Below are positions 1 through 9,256 of a stretch of 37,981 nucleotides of DNA, piece after piece. Made by a program: the position numbers and the translations under genes. The stretch is from contig CAJWHF010000008.1 in NCBI GenBank assembly GCA_913041275.1, positions 1 through 37,981 of the forward strand. The letters run 5' to 3'. The DNA is from an uncultured Opitutia bacterium. Its GTDB lineage: Bacteria; Verrucomicrobiota; Verrucomicrobiia; Opitutales; Coraliomargaritaceae. The notes below the pieces were generated by a model. It searched no databases. It had not been told where the DNA came from and was given only the letters and a program-made list of their open reading frames with translations. Each line of letters begins with the position of its first letter. The first letter of the stretch is position 1.

Positions 1-1
1 C

Positions 2-79
2 CTCCCGTTCGTCTAGCCCGGTCTAGGACACCTGGTTTTCATCCAGGCAACAGGGGTTCGAATCCCCTACGGGAGGCCA
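2..79 (+). tRNA. tRNA-Glu (anticodon UUC)
   Basis: A complete cloverleaf is visible. The acceptor stem pairs 2-8 with 69-75, the discriminator is G76, and CCA is encoded at 77-79. The anticodon arm is CCTGG-TTTTCAT-CCAGG, giving anticodon TTC, which reads Glu GAA/GAG codons. The T arm GGGG-TTCGAAT-CCCC is canonical. The 5' segment TCGTCTAG followed by GGACACC closely resembles bacterial tRNA-Glu. The first pair is C-G rather than the usual G-C. The window starts one base upstream, so the promoter is not visible. Confidence 0.96.
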
Positions 80-83
80 TTTT

Positions 84-116
84 AAGTCCGCCAGACTCAA
101 GTTTGGCGGACTTTTT
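84..116 (+). terminator. Rho-independent terminator of tRNA-Glu
   Basis: A perfect 10-bp inverted repeat, AAGTCCGCCA (84-93) and TGGCGGACTT (104-113), encloses a 10-nt loop and runs into a T tract at 112-116. It starts five bases after the tRNA CCA. It also separates the tRNA from the convergent protease gene ending at 153. Confidence 0.9.
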
Positions 117-152
117 GTTATTTAAGGCCCAGTTTGTATTAGTACTTTTAGT

Positions 153-788
153 CTAACGAGTAATGGCACGAAAGGCTTGCCAGTTCTGCCAAGCAAAAAA
201 CGCCATAAAAACCAGCAATAGGATCGATCCAAAAAGCGAATACCCAACTAAGGCGAAGGCCACTGCAAAAAAGACGCCGATCAAATGGACATAGTGTTGT
301 CTTTTTTTACCCATTAAGGCGGCGAGCATTTGACCTCCGTCCATCGGATAAACTGGCAGGCAATTAAAAATTGCCCAAACCACGCTCACCCAGACCAAAT
401 AGCGTGAAAACGGAACAAATAGAGAGCCTTCAGGAATAGCTAAGTAAGGCGACAGGACAATTATACATAAGCCTAGAGCGAACTGCACAATGGGTCCAGC
501 AGCGCTAACACAGAAGGATTGTATACGGTTCAATCTTCCTGCTGGGTACGATGCAAAGCCGCCAAATGCCTGAAGTGTAATTGAAGACGGTAGTCCATAT
601 ATTCGGATCGTAAGAGCATGTCCGAGCTCATGAATGAGAATGGACAGAAAGCCGGCAAATACAAAAAGTAGTACATTTATTACATCCGCTGAGCTAGAGG
701 CACTCAAACCACCTCCAATAAACGCCAAGCTAACCCAGAACCAAGCCTCAACGCAAACGGGAATTCCTAGTATGGAGAAGCGAATCAC
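153..788 (-). CDS. Site-2-type membrane zinc metalloprotease (peptidase M50 family)
   Basis: This is an intramembrane zinc protease of the S2P/SpoIVFB family, expected in the inner membrane. From the chosen start it is about 211 residues. The zinc and catalytic motif HELGH lies at about residues 53-57 within a hydrophobic helix. The second-site aspartate is in NCLPVYPMDGGQ, with Asp at about 150. Several membrane segments flank both. It has no PDZ or CBS domain, so it is a minimal family member, and its substrate cannot be inferred. The frame stays open to 878, but that would overlap recR by 86 bp. A GTG at 786-788, four bases beyond the recR stop at 793, leads directly into the typical family N-terminus, so I start there. 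It is probably co-transcribed with recR. Confidence 0.85.
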   Translation of the reverse strand: MIRFSILGIPVCVEAWFWVSLAFIGGGLSASSSADVINVLLFVFAGFLSILIHELGHALTIRIYGLPSSITLQAFGGFASYPAGRLNRIQSFCVSAAGPIVQFALGLCIIVLSPYLAIPEGSLFVPFSRYLVWVSVVWAIFNCLPVYPMDGGQMLAALMGKKRQHYVHLIGVFFAVAFALVGYSLFGSILLLVFMAFFAWQNWQAFRAITR

Positions 789-792
789 AGCA

Positions 793-1389
793 TTATTCGT
801 AATTGCGGCGCCCTTCCAGAGCACTGCGCAAGGTAACCGAGTCCGCATACGTAACGCCACCGCCACTTGGTAAGCCAAAACCGATACGTGAGACCTTTAT
901 CTGGCGAGTCTGAACAAGCTCCTCTTGAATGTAGTGGCAAGTCGCCTGCCCTTCGATGTCATTAGACAAAGCCAATACAAGTTCCATTACCTCCCCTGTA
1001 GCAATGCGCGCCTCAAGTCCTCCGATATTTAGTTGTTCGGGGCCGATTCCGTTTATGGGCGAAAGTTTTCCATGTAAAACATGATATTGGGCTTTCCATG
1101 CACTCGAGCGTTCGATCGCGATAAGGTCAGGAACATGCTCGACAACACAAATTGTGCTCCGATCTCGCTTCGGGTCTTCGCAAATCGAACAACACTCGCT
1201 TTCGGCTATATTACCGCATATTTGGCAACGCCCTACTGCCTCTCGAGCGGCGCTCATTGAACTAATAAGCTCTTCCATTGTGTCTGGCTTCTCGACCAGC
1301 AGATGCATTGCTAGGCGCTCTGCAGAGCGGTAACCTAGCCCAGGTAGACGCTTGAGTTGCTGCAAGAGTCTATCGTATGCAGGTGTCAT
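793..1389 (-). CDS. recR: Recombination mediator protein RecR
   Basis: RecR works with RecO (and RecF) to load RecA on gapped DNA. The 198-residue length is typical. Order of domains: an N-terminal helix-hairpin-helix with LKRLPGLGYRSAERLA (about 12-27), a four-cysteine zinc finger with CxxC pairs at about C55/C58 and C67/C70, and a Toprim domain from about residue 79 beginning TICVVEHVPDL. The start is ATG at 1389. It follows ybaB with a gap of about 60 bases. The ybaB-recR pairing is very common in bacteria and supports the assignment. Confidence 0.97.
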   Translation of the reverse strand: MTPAYDRLLQQLKRLPGLGYRSAERLAMHLLVEKPDTMEELISSMSAAREAVGRCQICGNIAESECCSICEDPKRDRSTICVVEHVPDLIAIERSSAWKAQYHVLHGKLSPINGIGPEQLNIGGLEARIATGEVMELVLALSNDIEGQATCHYIQEELVQTRQIKVSRIGFGLPSGGGVTYADSVTLRSALEGRRNYE

Positions 1390-1452
1390 TTATCAGAAAA
1401 GAGAGCTGGAGGACTAGTAGCCAAAATAACAAGTAAATAAAAACCTAAAGCG

Positions 1453-1764
1453 CTACATCATGCCAGGCAGGCCGCCCATACCGCCTGTAATACCGCCCAT
1501 AGCCTCTTCACTGGTTTCTTTTGCTTTAGCAGCAGCCTCTTGCACTGCCGTAAGTAAGCTTTCTTCTACAAATTCTGCATCTTCTTTCAGGAATTCTGGA
1601 TCAATTTGAAAGGACTGAAACTCACCTTGCCCATTAATTTTGATTCGAATAGCTCCTCCTCCTGAGGATATTTCGAGTATTTTTTCTGCTAAATCAGCTT
1701 GAGCAGCTTCCATCTGCTTTTGCATTTTTTGCGCTTGTTTTAAAAGTTTTCCTACTCCTGCCAT
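1453..1764 (-). CDS. ybaB: YbaB/EbfC family nucleoid-associated protein
   Basis: This small DNA-binding, nucleoid-associated protein acts as a dimer. At 103 residues it matches the family length. The N-terminal helix GKLLKQAQKMQKQMEAAQ, the central beta segment GGGAIRIKINGQGEFQSFQI, a following DPE, and a glycine-methionine-rich tail (about 89-103, ending GLPGMM) are all family hallmarks. The gene sits immediately upstream of recR on the same strand, the conserved order. The roughly 190 bp between it and rsmE show no feature I can support. Confidence 0.95.
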   Translation of the reverse strand: MAGVGKLLKQAQKMQKQMEAAQADLAEKILEISSGGGAIRIKINGQGEFQSFQIDPEFLKEDAEFVEESLLTAVQEAAAKAKETSEEAMGGITGGMGGLPGMM

Positions 1765-1951
1765 GGTATAATCTCTCTACTTAGATGGGTAAATAATTTG
1801 TTCACTGTTAGTGTCCTTAAAGTAGCAGCCACGAGTCAAGCCGATAGAAGCTAACGAAAGTAAATACGATTTGATCTACTAAGGATGAGGCTACGTAATA
1901 AACTTGAGAAATTACATTAGAATTAAGGACTCGCTCTAGGTAACCTCAAAA

Positions 1952-2698
1952 CTAGATAACCGTACTCGTTTGAGTTTCGTAAAACCCGAGAGTAGTTGAA
2001 ACTACAGCAATGGCGGCTGTACAAGCGGTCTCCAAACGAAGTACCTGCGGTCCGAGATGCGCAAGCTTCCATGAGTTCTTACGAAATATATCTCTCTCCA
2101 CCTTAGACCAACCACGCTCTGGTCCTAGAGCTAGGACAGCAGACTGAGAACCTTGTTTTATACTCTGACCTAAGTTTTCTTCTGCTTCGTAGTTATCGAG
2201 CGCCACATGGACACCCTGTCCCTGCAAAAAAGAAATAGCTGATTGCAGGTCGCTATGCATTCCAACTTCAGGAATATGCGTGCCAAAAGATTGCTCTGCA
2301 CCTAGGCGTATACGTTCTTTCCATTCATTTGTAGTCCAGAGGCTACTTTTAGCGTAAGATGGCTCACTATATTCAGCCTCAAAGAAGTGTAGATCCTTGA
2401 CTCCCATACTGGCGGCTTCGAAAAGAATACGCTTCGCAGTATGTGGGCGGGGCAGCCCCAGAAGCAGACGGACTGGAAGTGGAATGGGTGCTGCTTCCGT
2501 AGAGGAAACCATCAGTGAGATCGCTCCGTCGGATTCGATGAGAGAAACCTCAGCACGTGCACGAAGACCATTAACAAAGCCAATGTAGACTTTACTACCG
2601 ACTCGCACGCGCAGAACTTTAATAAGATGTTGCGCTCGTGGATCTGTGGATTCGATTCGAGTACTCTCGAAAGGCTTATCAAAAAGCATGAGGTTCAT
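1952..2698 (-). CDS. rsmE: 16S rRNA (uracil(1498)-N3)-methyltransferase RsmE
   Basis: RsmE methylates N3 of U1498 in the 16S rRNA decoding region using S-adenosylmethionine. The 248-residue protein has an N-terminal PUA-like domain (HLIKVLRVRVGSKVYIGFVNG at about 25-45). Its C-terminal SPOUT/trefoil-knot domain carries the cofactor loop ALGPERGWS near residue 191 and the closing LGPQVLRLETACTAAI. LGLPRPHTAKRILFEAASMGV corresponds to the usual KGxxxxxxIQKATELGV region. The start is ATG at 2698; a second ATG lies three codons in. Confidence 0.93.
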   Translation of the reverse strand: MNLMLFDKPFESTRIESTDPRAQHLIKVLRVRVGSKVYIGFVNGLRARAEVSLIESDGAISLMVSSTEAAPIPLPVRLLLGLPRPHTAKRILFEAASMGVKDLHFFEAEYSEPSYAKSSLWTTNEWKERIRLGAEQSFGTHIPEVGMHSDLQSAISFLQGQGVHVALDNYEAEENLGQSIKQGSQSAVLALGPERGWSKVERDIFRKNSWKLAHLGPQVLRLETACTAAIAVVSTTLGFYETQTSTVI

Positions 2699-2826
2699 AA
2701 GTAGAGCCTGAGTCTAAAAATAATAAGCGCGTTAAATCTTGAGTAACCTTTGATACGATAAAAAGCAGAAATCTATAGTAGGACTAATAAGATATAGCAC
2801 AGACACAAAGTGATTCAAAAGAAAAA

Positions 2827-4041
2827 CTACCTTCGCCTCCCAAATCGACTCGTAGAGGAATTGCGCTTTGCGCGTCGTGGCTTATCAGCGGTTTTATCAC
2901 GAATGATAGGTTCGTGAAAGTAATTAAAGTTTTCTAGTTTTAGTTGGGGGATCTGCTGATCGATAAATTTCTCAATGGCATCTAGCTTGGGTTGCTCATC
3001 GGGAGCCACTATGGTTGCAGCATCTCCTTCCCTTTGGGCACGACCAGTACGACCGATACGATGGACGTAATCTTCAGCGTGTTCTGGTACATCGTAATTA
3101 ATGACGTGTGTAACGTTAGCAATATCCAGACCTCGAGAGGCGATGTCAGTGGCTACCAAAATTTTAATCTTACCGTCTTTAAACTCAGACAGCGCTTTAG
3201 TACGCTCTTTCTGCTTGAGATTAGAATGCATCGCAGAGCAACTATGACCACGTTCTTGCATCCATCGTGTGATGCGGTCTGCGCCTACTTTCATACGACA
3301 GAAAATAATCATGCTCTCAATCTTCATACCCTCGATGAGCGCGATAAGAAGGTCGAATTTTTGCATGGCTCCAACAGGATATATAACATGTTTAACTGTC
3401 TCGGCCGGCGTAAGCTTTATTCCTATAGAGACATCTACCGGGTCCTTCAAACTTTTTACCGTAAGTCGTTTAATGTCCTCAGATACAGTGGCCGAAAAGA
3501 GAAGTGTCTGGCGATTCTTGTTACACATTTTAATAATACGCGTAACATCATCAATGAAACCCATATCGAGCATACGATCCACCTCGTCGAGAACCAGAAC
3601 TTGGACCGACCCTAAGTCAAAATTCTTCTGCTGAAGGTGGTCGAGTAAACGACCAGGGGTTGCAATCACGACATCAGCACCTGCTTTTATTTCTTCGATT
3701 TGCTTACCATAGCCTACGCCTCCATGAATAAGGCAACATTTAGGCGCACAATATTTACCGTAAGAACCAAATTGGTCTTCTACTTGAGCAGCTAGTTCTC
3801 GAGTGGGCCCGAGAACCAGGCAGCGCGGAGCTGCCCCTTCTTTGTGTCCGCCAAGTCGATGTAGTATGGGTAGCGCATAAGCGGCGGTCTTTCCAGTGCC
3901 AGTCTGAGCAGAACCAATTACATCGCGGCCTTCGAGTATGTGCGGTATAGCACCGGCTTGTATGGGAGTCGGCTCTTTGAAGCCAAACTCATCGATAGAT
4001 TTAAGGATGGACTCGTCGAGTCCTAATTCGTGGAACGTCAT
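2827..4041 (-). CDS. DEAD-box family ATP-dependent RNA helicase (RhlE-like) with a DEVD motif II
   Basis: This is an SF2 RNA helicase of 404 residues. The RecA-like core motifs appear in order: Q motif FKEPTPIQ (21-28), Walker A AQTGTGKT (45-52), PTRELA (79-84), TPGR (128-131), motif II DEVD (152-155), SAT (183-185), then ATDIASRGLDI and HRIGRTGR in domain 2. The C-terminus is a short basic Arg/Lys/Ser-rich tail, as in RhlE-type proteins involved in ribosome assembly or RNA turnover. Motif II has Val where almost all relatives have Ala; the codon is a clear GTG and both acidic residues that coordinate Mg-ATP are kept. The gene is separated from gluQ by a 235-bp divergent spacer. Confidence 0.92.
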   Translation of the reverse strand: MTFHELGLDESILKSIDEFGFKEPTPIQAGAIPHILEGRDVIGSAQTGTGKTAAYALPILHRLGGHKEGAAPRCLVLGPTRELAAQVEDQFGSYGKYCAPKCCLIHGGVGYGKQIEEIKAGADVVIATPGRLLDHLQQKNFDLGSVQVLVLDEVDRMLDMGFIDDVTRIIKMCNKNRQTLLFSATVSEDIKRLTVKSLKDPVDVSIGIKLTPAETVKHVIYPVGAMQKFDLLIALIEGMKIESMIIFCRMKVGADRITRWMQERGHSCSAMHSNLKQKERTKALSEFKDGKIKILVATDIASRGLDIANVTHVINYDVPEHAEDYVHRIGRTGRAQREGDAATIVAPDEQPKLDAIEKFIDQQIPQLKLENFNYFHEPIIRDKTADKPRRAKRNSSTSRFGRRR

Positions 4042-4220
4042 AGTTGAATTGGGTAATAAGCCCGGCCAACTTAACGCATCCGGGTCCAGTAAAAGGTAGA
4101 TAGGCCATAAACTGTAAAAGCTATGGCAAAGATCTAGTAAATGGCAGACTGTGGCTCTATTTACCTGAAGTACAAGGAGAAAGCATACTCTGGCTTGCTA
4201 CATAATCAGGGTCTATTTTA

Positions 4221-4246
4221 GCTATGTATTAAAACGTAGCTTTTTT
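4221..4246 (+). terminator. Possible intrinsic terminator or attenuator in the gluQ leader
   Basis: GCTATG (4221-4226) can pair with CGTAGC (4235-4240), including one T-G wobble, across an 8-nt AT loop. Six T residues follow directly (4241-4246). It ends about 30 bp before the gluQ ATG, and there is no plus-strand gene upstream that it would terminate. The short stem makes it weak, so it could be chance or a leader attenuator. Confidence 0.3.
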
Positions 4247-4276
4247 ATACTAAGAATATAGACATATAAATTTTCT

Positions 4277-5143
4277 ATGAGCTCTAAGTACCGAGGACGA
4301 ATCGCTCCCACGCCGACAGGGTATTTGCATCTCGGTCATGCGCGTACTTTTTGGATCGCTATGCAACGCGCGCAAGAAGCTGGAGGACATCTTATTTACC
4401 GAGACGAGGATCTCGATCCACTGCGTTGTAAGCCAGAGTTCGCCCTAGGTGCAGTCGAGGATCTTCGATGGTTTGGTTGCAACTGGCATGAAGGACCTGA
4501 TGTAGGCGGCGCGTACGGCCCTTACCGGCAAAGCGAACGTCACGAACGATTTATTGACGCTTGGGCGAAACTGAAAAATGAAGGATTTATCTACCCCTGT
4601 AATAAATCAAGAAAAGATGTAGCGCGCGCTGCTCAAGCTCCCCACCAAGAGGAAGAATTTGTTGAGCCAATTTATCCAGAGAAATGGCGCCCACCATATA
4701 ATCATTATAAAAAAGTCGAGTGTCCTGGCGCAAGCAACTGGCGATTTCGCCTACCTCAAAAACGCACTATCGAGTTTAATGATTTGAGGCTTGGCCACTG
4801 CGCCTTTGAATGTCTTAGCGATTTTGGAGACTTTCTAGTATGGCGTAAAGACGGCGTGCCAGCCTATGAGCTCGCAGTAGTAGTGGACGATGCTGCAATG
4901 GAGATTAGTGAAGTTGTGCGCGGTGAAGACTTACTCCTCTCGAGCGCTAGGCAACTACTCCTCTACGAAGCACTCGAGCTAAAGGCACCTGATTTCTTCC
5001 ACACTCCACTACTGAGCGATATGGCAGGTCAACGGTTAGCTAAGCGCAACCAGTCACTGACATTAAGAGAACTCAAACACGCGGGGCATAGCCCAAATAG
5101 TCTACGCTTATCCAAGGAATGGCGCACCGGCTTGAATCCATGA
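4277..5143 (+). CDS. gluQ: Glutamyl-queuosine tRNA(Asp) synthetase
   Basis: GluQRS activates glutamate without tRNA and attaches it to the queuosine base at position 34 of tRNA-Asp. At 288 residues it is a GluRS catalytic core without an anticodon-binding domain. Visible motifs: RGRIAPTPTGYLHLGHAR at about 6-23, with the class I signature HLGH at 18-21; YRDEDLDPLRC (41-51); and ELAVVVDDA plus VVRGEDLL at 198-220. The KMSKS equivalent is RLAKR (253-257). The zinc-binding cysteines of the E. coli protein are not evident: only C108 sits in the corresponding region. The start is ATG at 4277. folE2, at 20570, makes a precursor shared by queuosine and folate synthesis. Confidence 0.9.
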   Translation: MSSKYRGRIAPTPTGYLHLGHARTFWIAMQRAQEAGGHLIYRDEDLDPLRCKPEFALGAVEDLRWFGCNWHEGPDVGGAYGPYRQSERHERFIDAWAKLKNEGFIYPCNKSRKDVARAAQAPHQEEEFVEPIYPEKWRPPYNHYKKVECPGASNWRFRLPQKRTIEFNDLRLGHCAFECLSDFGDFLVWRKDGVPAYELAVVVDDAAMEISEVVRGEDLLLSSARQLLLYEALELKAPDFFHTPLLSDMAGQRLAKRNQSLTLRELKHAGHSPNSLRLSKEWRTGLNP

Positions 5144-5208
5144 TTTTAAATTGGAATTCTATAAATCAAACCTTGGTCAAAAGCAGAAATGCACTAGATT
5201 GTTAGTTT

Positions 5209-6417
5209 ATGGCACAAGACCCAACGCCTACTCTTAGTGAGACCAGCCTTACCGCGCTGGCGTCGATTCCTTATGCTGAGGCTCCCTCACCTAGTTATAT
5301 TGTACATCTTGATCAACTAGAGAAGAACTGCCAGCTTCTAAAGTCTGTTGCGGAGCGTTCTGGAGCTAAGATACTACTCGCACTCAAAGGTTACGCCTGC
5401 TACAGTACTTTTCCAATCATAAAGCAATACCTCAGCGGTACCACATCAAGCGGACTCCACGAGGCTCTGCTTGCCAAAGAGTTCTTTGGCGAAGAAGTAC
5501 ACGTCTACTCTCCAGCCTATAAAGTGGATGAAATAAAGAAGCTAAGTATCTTCGCTCATAGCCTTGTTTTCAATTCGGCGCGGCAGCTATCCAATGGACT
5601 CGAAACACTCAAAGGAAAGCGTCACCCAGAGCTCGGACTACGTGTAAACCCAGAATACTCAGAAGTTGGAATAGATCTCTATGACTCTTGTGCCCCGTCA
5701 TCGCGACTCGGTACTAATCGAACTGCCCTAGACCGGTCATTAAATACACTTCCGAGCGATCTTCTAGAAAATCTAGATGGCCTCCACTTTCACGCACTGT
5801 GCGAGCAGGATGCCGACACGCTAGAACGCACCGTCGATGCATTAGAGGCAAAATTCAGTGATCTAATTGCCAATATGAAGTGGATTAACTTTGGCGGCGG
5901 CCACCATATTACCCGCCCTAAATATGATGTGGAACGCCTCATAAAGGTCGTGAAGCGCTTCCGTGAAAAATACGGCGTAGACGTCTACCTTGAGCCAGGT
6001 GAAGCCGTAGCGCTACACACAGGGGTGCTCGTCGTGACCATTTTAGATATTGTCGAATCCGGTGGACTTAAGACTGCCATCTTAGACAGCTCAGTTACCT
6101 GCCATATGCCAGACGTACTAGAAATGCCCTACCGGCCTAGCGTTCTCGGGGCGGGTACTCCAGACGAATATATGCACAACTACCGATTAGGCGGCATCTC
6201 TTGCTTAGCTGGTGATGTAGCCGGGGACTACTCCTTCCCAGAGGCGCTCAAAGTCGGACAACGTCTCGTTTTTCTTGATATGTCACACTACACGATGGTC
6301 AAGAATACGACTTTTAATGGCGTGCCTCTTCCAGCAATCTCGCTTTACTCGGAAAGTCAGGGCCTAGTTACTATTAGGCGCTTCGGATACGAAGACTACC
6401 GAGCACGCCTATCTTAA
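5209..6417 (+). CDS. nspC: Carboxynorspermidine/carboxyspermidine decarboxylase
   Basis: NspC is a fold-III, PLP-dependent decarboxylase of the alanine racemase/ornithine decarboxylase superfamily. It makes norspermidine or spermidine from the carboxy-polyamine. The 402-residue protein has the PLP lysine in ILLALKGYACY (K60), a HFHALCEQ segment at 193-200, the phosphate-binding FGGGHHIT (228-235), LEPGEA (261-266) and the catalytic cysteine region SSVTCHMPDVLEMPYRP (C298). HFHALCEQ and CHMPDVLEMPYRP are characteristic of NspC rather than of lysine or arginine decarboxylases. The partner carboxyspermidine dehydrogenase is not adjacent. The gene lies 65 bp after gluQ on the same strand. Confidence 0.93.
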   Translation: MAQDPTPTLSETSLTALASIPYAEAPSPSYIVHLDQLEKNCQLLKSVAERSGAKILLALKGYACYSTFPIIKQYLSGTTSSGLHEALLAKEFFGEEVHVYSPAYKVDEIKKLSIFAHSLVFNSARQLSNGLETLKGKRHPELGLRVNPEYSEVGIDLYDSCAPSSRLGTNRTALDRSLNTLPSDLLENLDGLHFHALCEQDADTLERTVDALEAKFSDLIANMKWINFGGGHHITRPKYDVERLIKVVKRFREKYGVDVYLEPGEAVALHTGVLVVTILDIVESGGLKTAILDSSVTCHMPDVLEMPYRPSVLGAGTPDEYMHNYRLGGISCLAGDVAGDYSFPEALKVGQRLVFLDMSHYTMVKNTTFNGVPLPAISLYSESQGLVTIRRFGYEDYRARLS

Positions 6418-6454
6418 ATTAAGCATTAAAAAAATAAATCTCAGAAACAACTAA

Positions 6455-6589
6455 TTGAAAAACTCACTTCAAACTAAAGGTATACTTCTCGGAGCAGTCT
6501 TATTACTAATAGCTATTGTATCAACATTAGTAATATTCCAAATACGTAGCAATCAAGCGGAAGCTCTTGAGGAGAATATCAGTCAATAA
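6455..6589 (+). CDS. Small single-pass membrane protein of unknown function
   Basis: This open frame of 44 codons plus a TAA stop begins with TTG; no ATG or GTG is available in frame. The product starts MKNSLQTKG, then has a strongly hydrophobic segment of about 21 residues (about 10-30: ILLGAVLLLIAIVSTLVIFQI), then a polar tail RSNQAEALEENISQ. The positive N-terminus, single helix and acidic tail resemble genuine small membrane proteins. It lies in the 204-bp gap between nspC and the convergent SGNH hydrolase, 37 bp after nspC. I do not recognise a family. No Shine-Dalgarno is seen, but that is normal in this window. Confidence 0.45.
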   Translation: MKNSLQTKGILLGAVLLLIAIVSTLVIFQIRSNQAEALEENISQ

Positions 6590-6611
6590 AGCGCTAAGCA
6601 CGTAAGCGCTT
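6589..6611. repeat. Inverted repeat between convergent genes
   Basis: AAGCGCT (6589-6595) and AGCGCTT (6605-6611) form a perfect 7-bp stem around a 9-nt loop. It begins at the stop of the small membrane ORF and ends 11 bp before the stop of the SGNH hydrolase. Its position suggests a bidirectional transcript end, but neither side has a T tract of intrinsic-terminator quality. Confidence 0.4.
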
Positions 6612-6621
6612 GAGACGAAAA

Positions 6622-7266
6622 TTAGTACTTAGATAACTCGCTGAGAAGAGCTTGTGCTATTATCGCGTGACCTACCCCATTAGGATGAACGCGATCTGCA
6701 CTAAGTGACTGGGCCGGCTGGTGTGCTAGGTGCCGGTCAAAGGCAGCTTGTACGTCTACAAACACTGCATCGTAATCATTAGCCAGCTTATGAGTGATCT
6801 GGCCATATAGATTCATTTGCGCGCGCATCGGCTCAGATTGGTCGGTTTCGAGAAAGAACGGCGACATTAGTATTAGACCACTTAGTCGTGGTCTAGTCTT
6901 TTCAATTAACTCGCGGTAAACTCTCTCAAATACATTTGGATCGACCTCTTGCTTACCTGGCTCGCTTTCAAATTTATACCAAACATCGTTAATTCCTATC
7001 ATAATCGAGAGCCAATCTGGATCTAAATCTAAAACGTCACTTTGCCAACGAGCTTGTAAGTCGGTCACGCAGTCGCCGCTTATTCCAGTATTCAAAACAT
7101 TTACAGGTGCTTGCGAAAGTGCTGCTCCAAGCAGGCAGTCAACGAGATAAACGTAGCCATTACCCAAGTTTCCATTTCGATTTCCCACAGGACGCTCTCG
7201 CCCGCAATCAGTGATCGAATCACCGACAAATAAAAGATTTTGGCCTACCTGAAAAGGGACTTTCAT
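6622..7266 (-). CDS. SGNH/GDSL-family hydrolase (esterase-like)
   Basis: This 214-residue protein has the four SGNH blocks: GDSIT with nucleophile Ser17, NTGISG (G64 as an oxyanion residue), GIND with N93 and D94, and DRVHPNGVGH with D191 and H194 of the triad. It lacks a signal peptide, so it appears cytoplasmic. The family contains esterases, lipases and acyl-carbohydrate deacetylases, and the true substrate cannot be read from the sequence. It lies 55 bp downstream of atpC on the same strand and might be read through from the ATP synthase operon. Confidence 0.88.
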   Translation of the reverse strand: MKVPFQVGQNLLFVGDSITDCGRERPVGNRNGNLGNGYVYLVDCLLGAALSQAPVNVLNTGISGDCVTDLQARWQSDVLDLDPDWLSIMIGINDVWYKFESEPGKQEVDPNVFERVYRELIEKTRPRLSGLILMSPFFLETDQSEPMRAQMNLYGQITHKLANDYDAVFVDVQAAFDRHLAHQPAQSLSADRVHPNGVGHAIIAQALLSELSKY

Positions 7267-7321
7267 AACGAATAAGACTTAAAATTATCAGGTGAAGTAG
7301 ATATAAAATTACAATGTATTT

Positions 7322-7732
7322 CTAGCGACGACGCCCCTTAGCTAATTTCTTAGCTATCAGATATCGAACGCTAGTCTCTAGGCGTTCTACCTCAGCAGGA
7401 TCGGCGCCTTCCTCTTCAGCCAAACGCAGAGCCTCTTCAGCGCGAACTTGCGCTGATTCTACCTCACTCAAGTCAATAGCCTTCACATCAATGGCAGCCT
7501 CAGTTAGCACCGATATGGTATTACCGAGCACTCTAGCAAAACCTTGATCAACCGCGATGAACTCTGTGCCACTTTCATTAACGACCTTCAACTCACCTGC
7601 TATGATCTTTGTCACCATTGGGACGTGCCCAGCGAGTATACCAACTTCACCCATTTCAGTCGGCATAATAACTTCCTTAGCCTCAGCACTTAGGACTCTT
7701 TCGTCAGGTGTTATAATTTCAAGTGTGAGCAT
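7322..7732 (-). CDS. atpC: ATP synthase epsilon subunit
   Basis: Epsilon is the central-stalk subunit of F1 that couples rotation and can inhibit ATP hydrolysis. From the ATG at 7732 the product is 136 residues, the usual length. It begins MLTLEIITPDERVLSAEA with the typical beta-sandwich motif EMGEVGILAGHVPMVT, followed by the C-terminal helical hairpin rich in Glu/Ala and a basic end. The frame extends five codons further to a TTG at 7747, but the ATG gives the conventional N-terminus. It is last in the atpBEFHAGDC order. Confidence 0.96.
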   Translation of the reverse strand: MLTLEIITPDERVLSAEAKEVIMPTEMGEVGILAGHVPMVTKIIAGELKVVNESGTEFIAVDQGFARVLGNTISVLTEAAIDVKAIDLSEVESAQVRAEEALRLAEEEGADPAEVERLETSVRYLIAKKLAKGRRR

Positions 7733-7788
7733 CGTAAAATAGGACAATTAGATAAATGATCCGCTATGTTTATCAAATTCTAAGCGAA

Positions 7789-9240
<1,452 letters not shown>

Positions 9241-9256
9241 TTAAGGTGTTATATTT

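Noticed and set aside
2992-3634. Long open frames on the plus strand (up to about 207 codons) opposite the helicase
   Set aside because: They lie entirely inside the well-supported helicase gene on the other strand, have no recognisable domain and read as low-complexity shadows.
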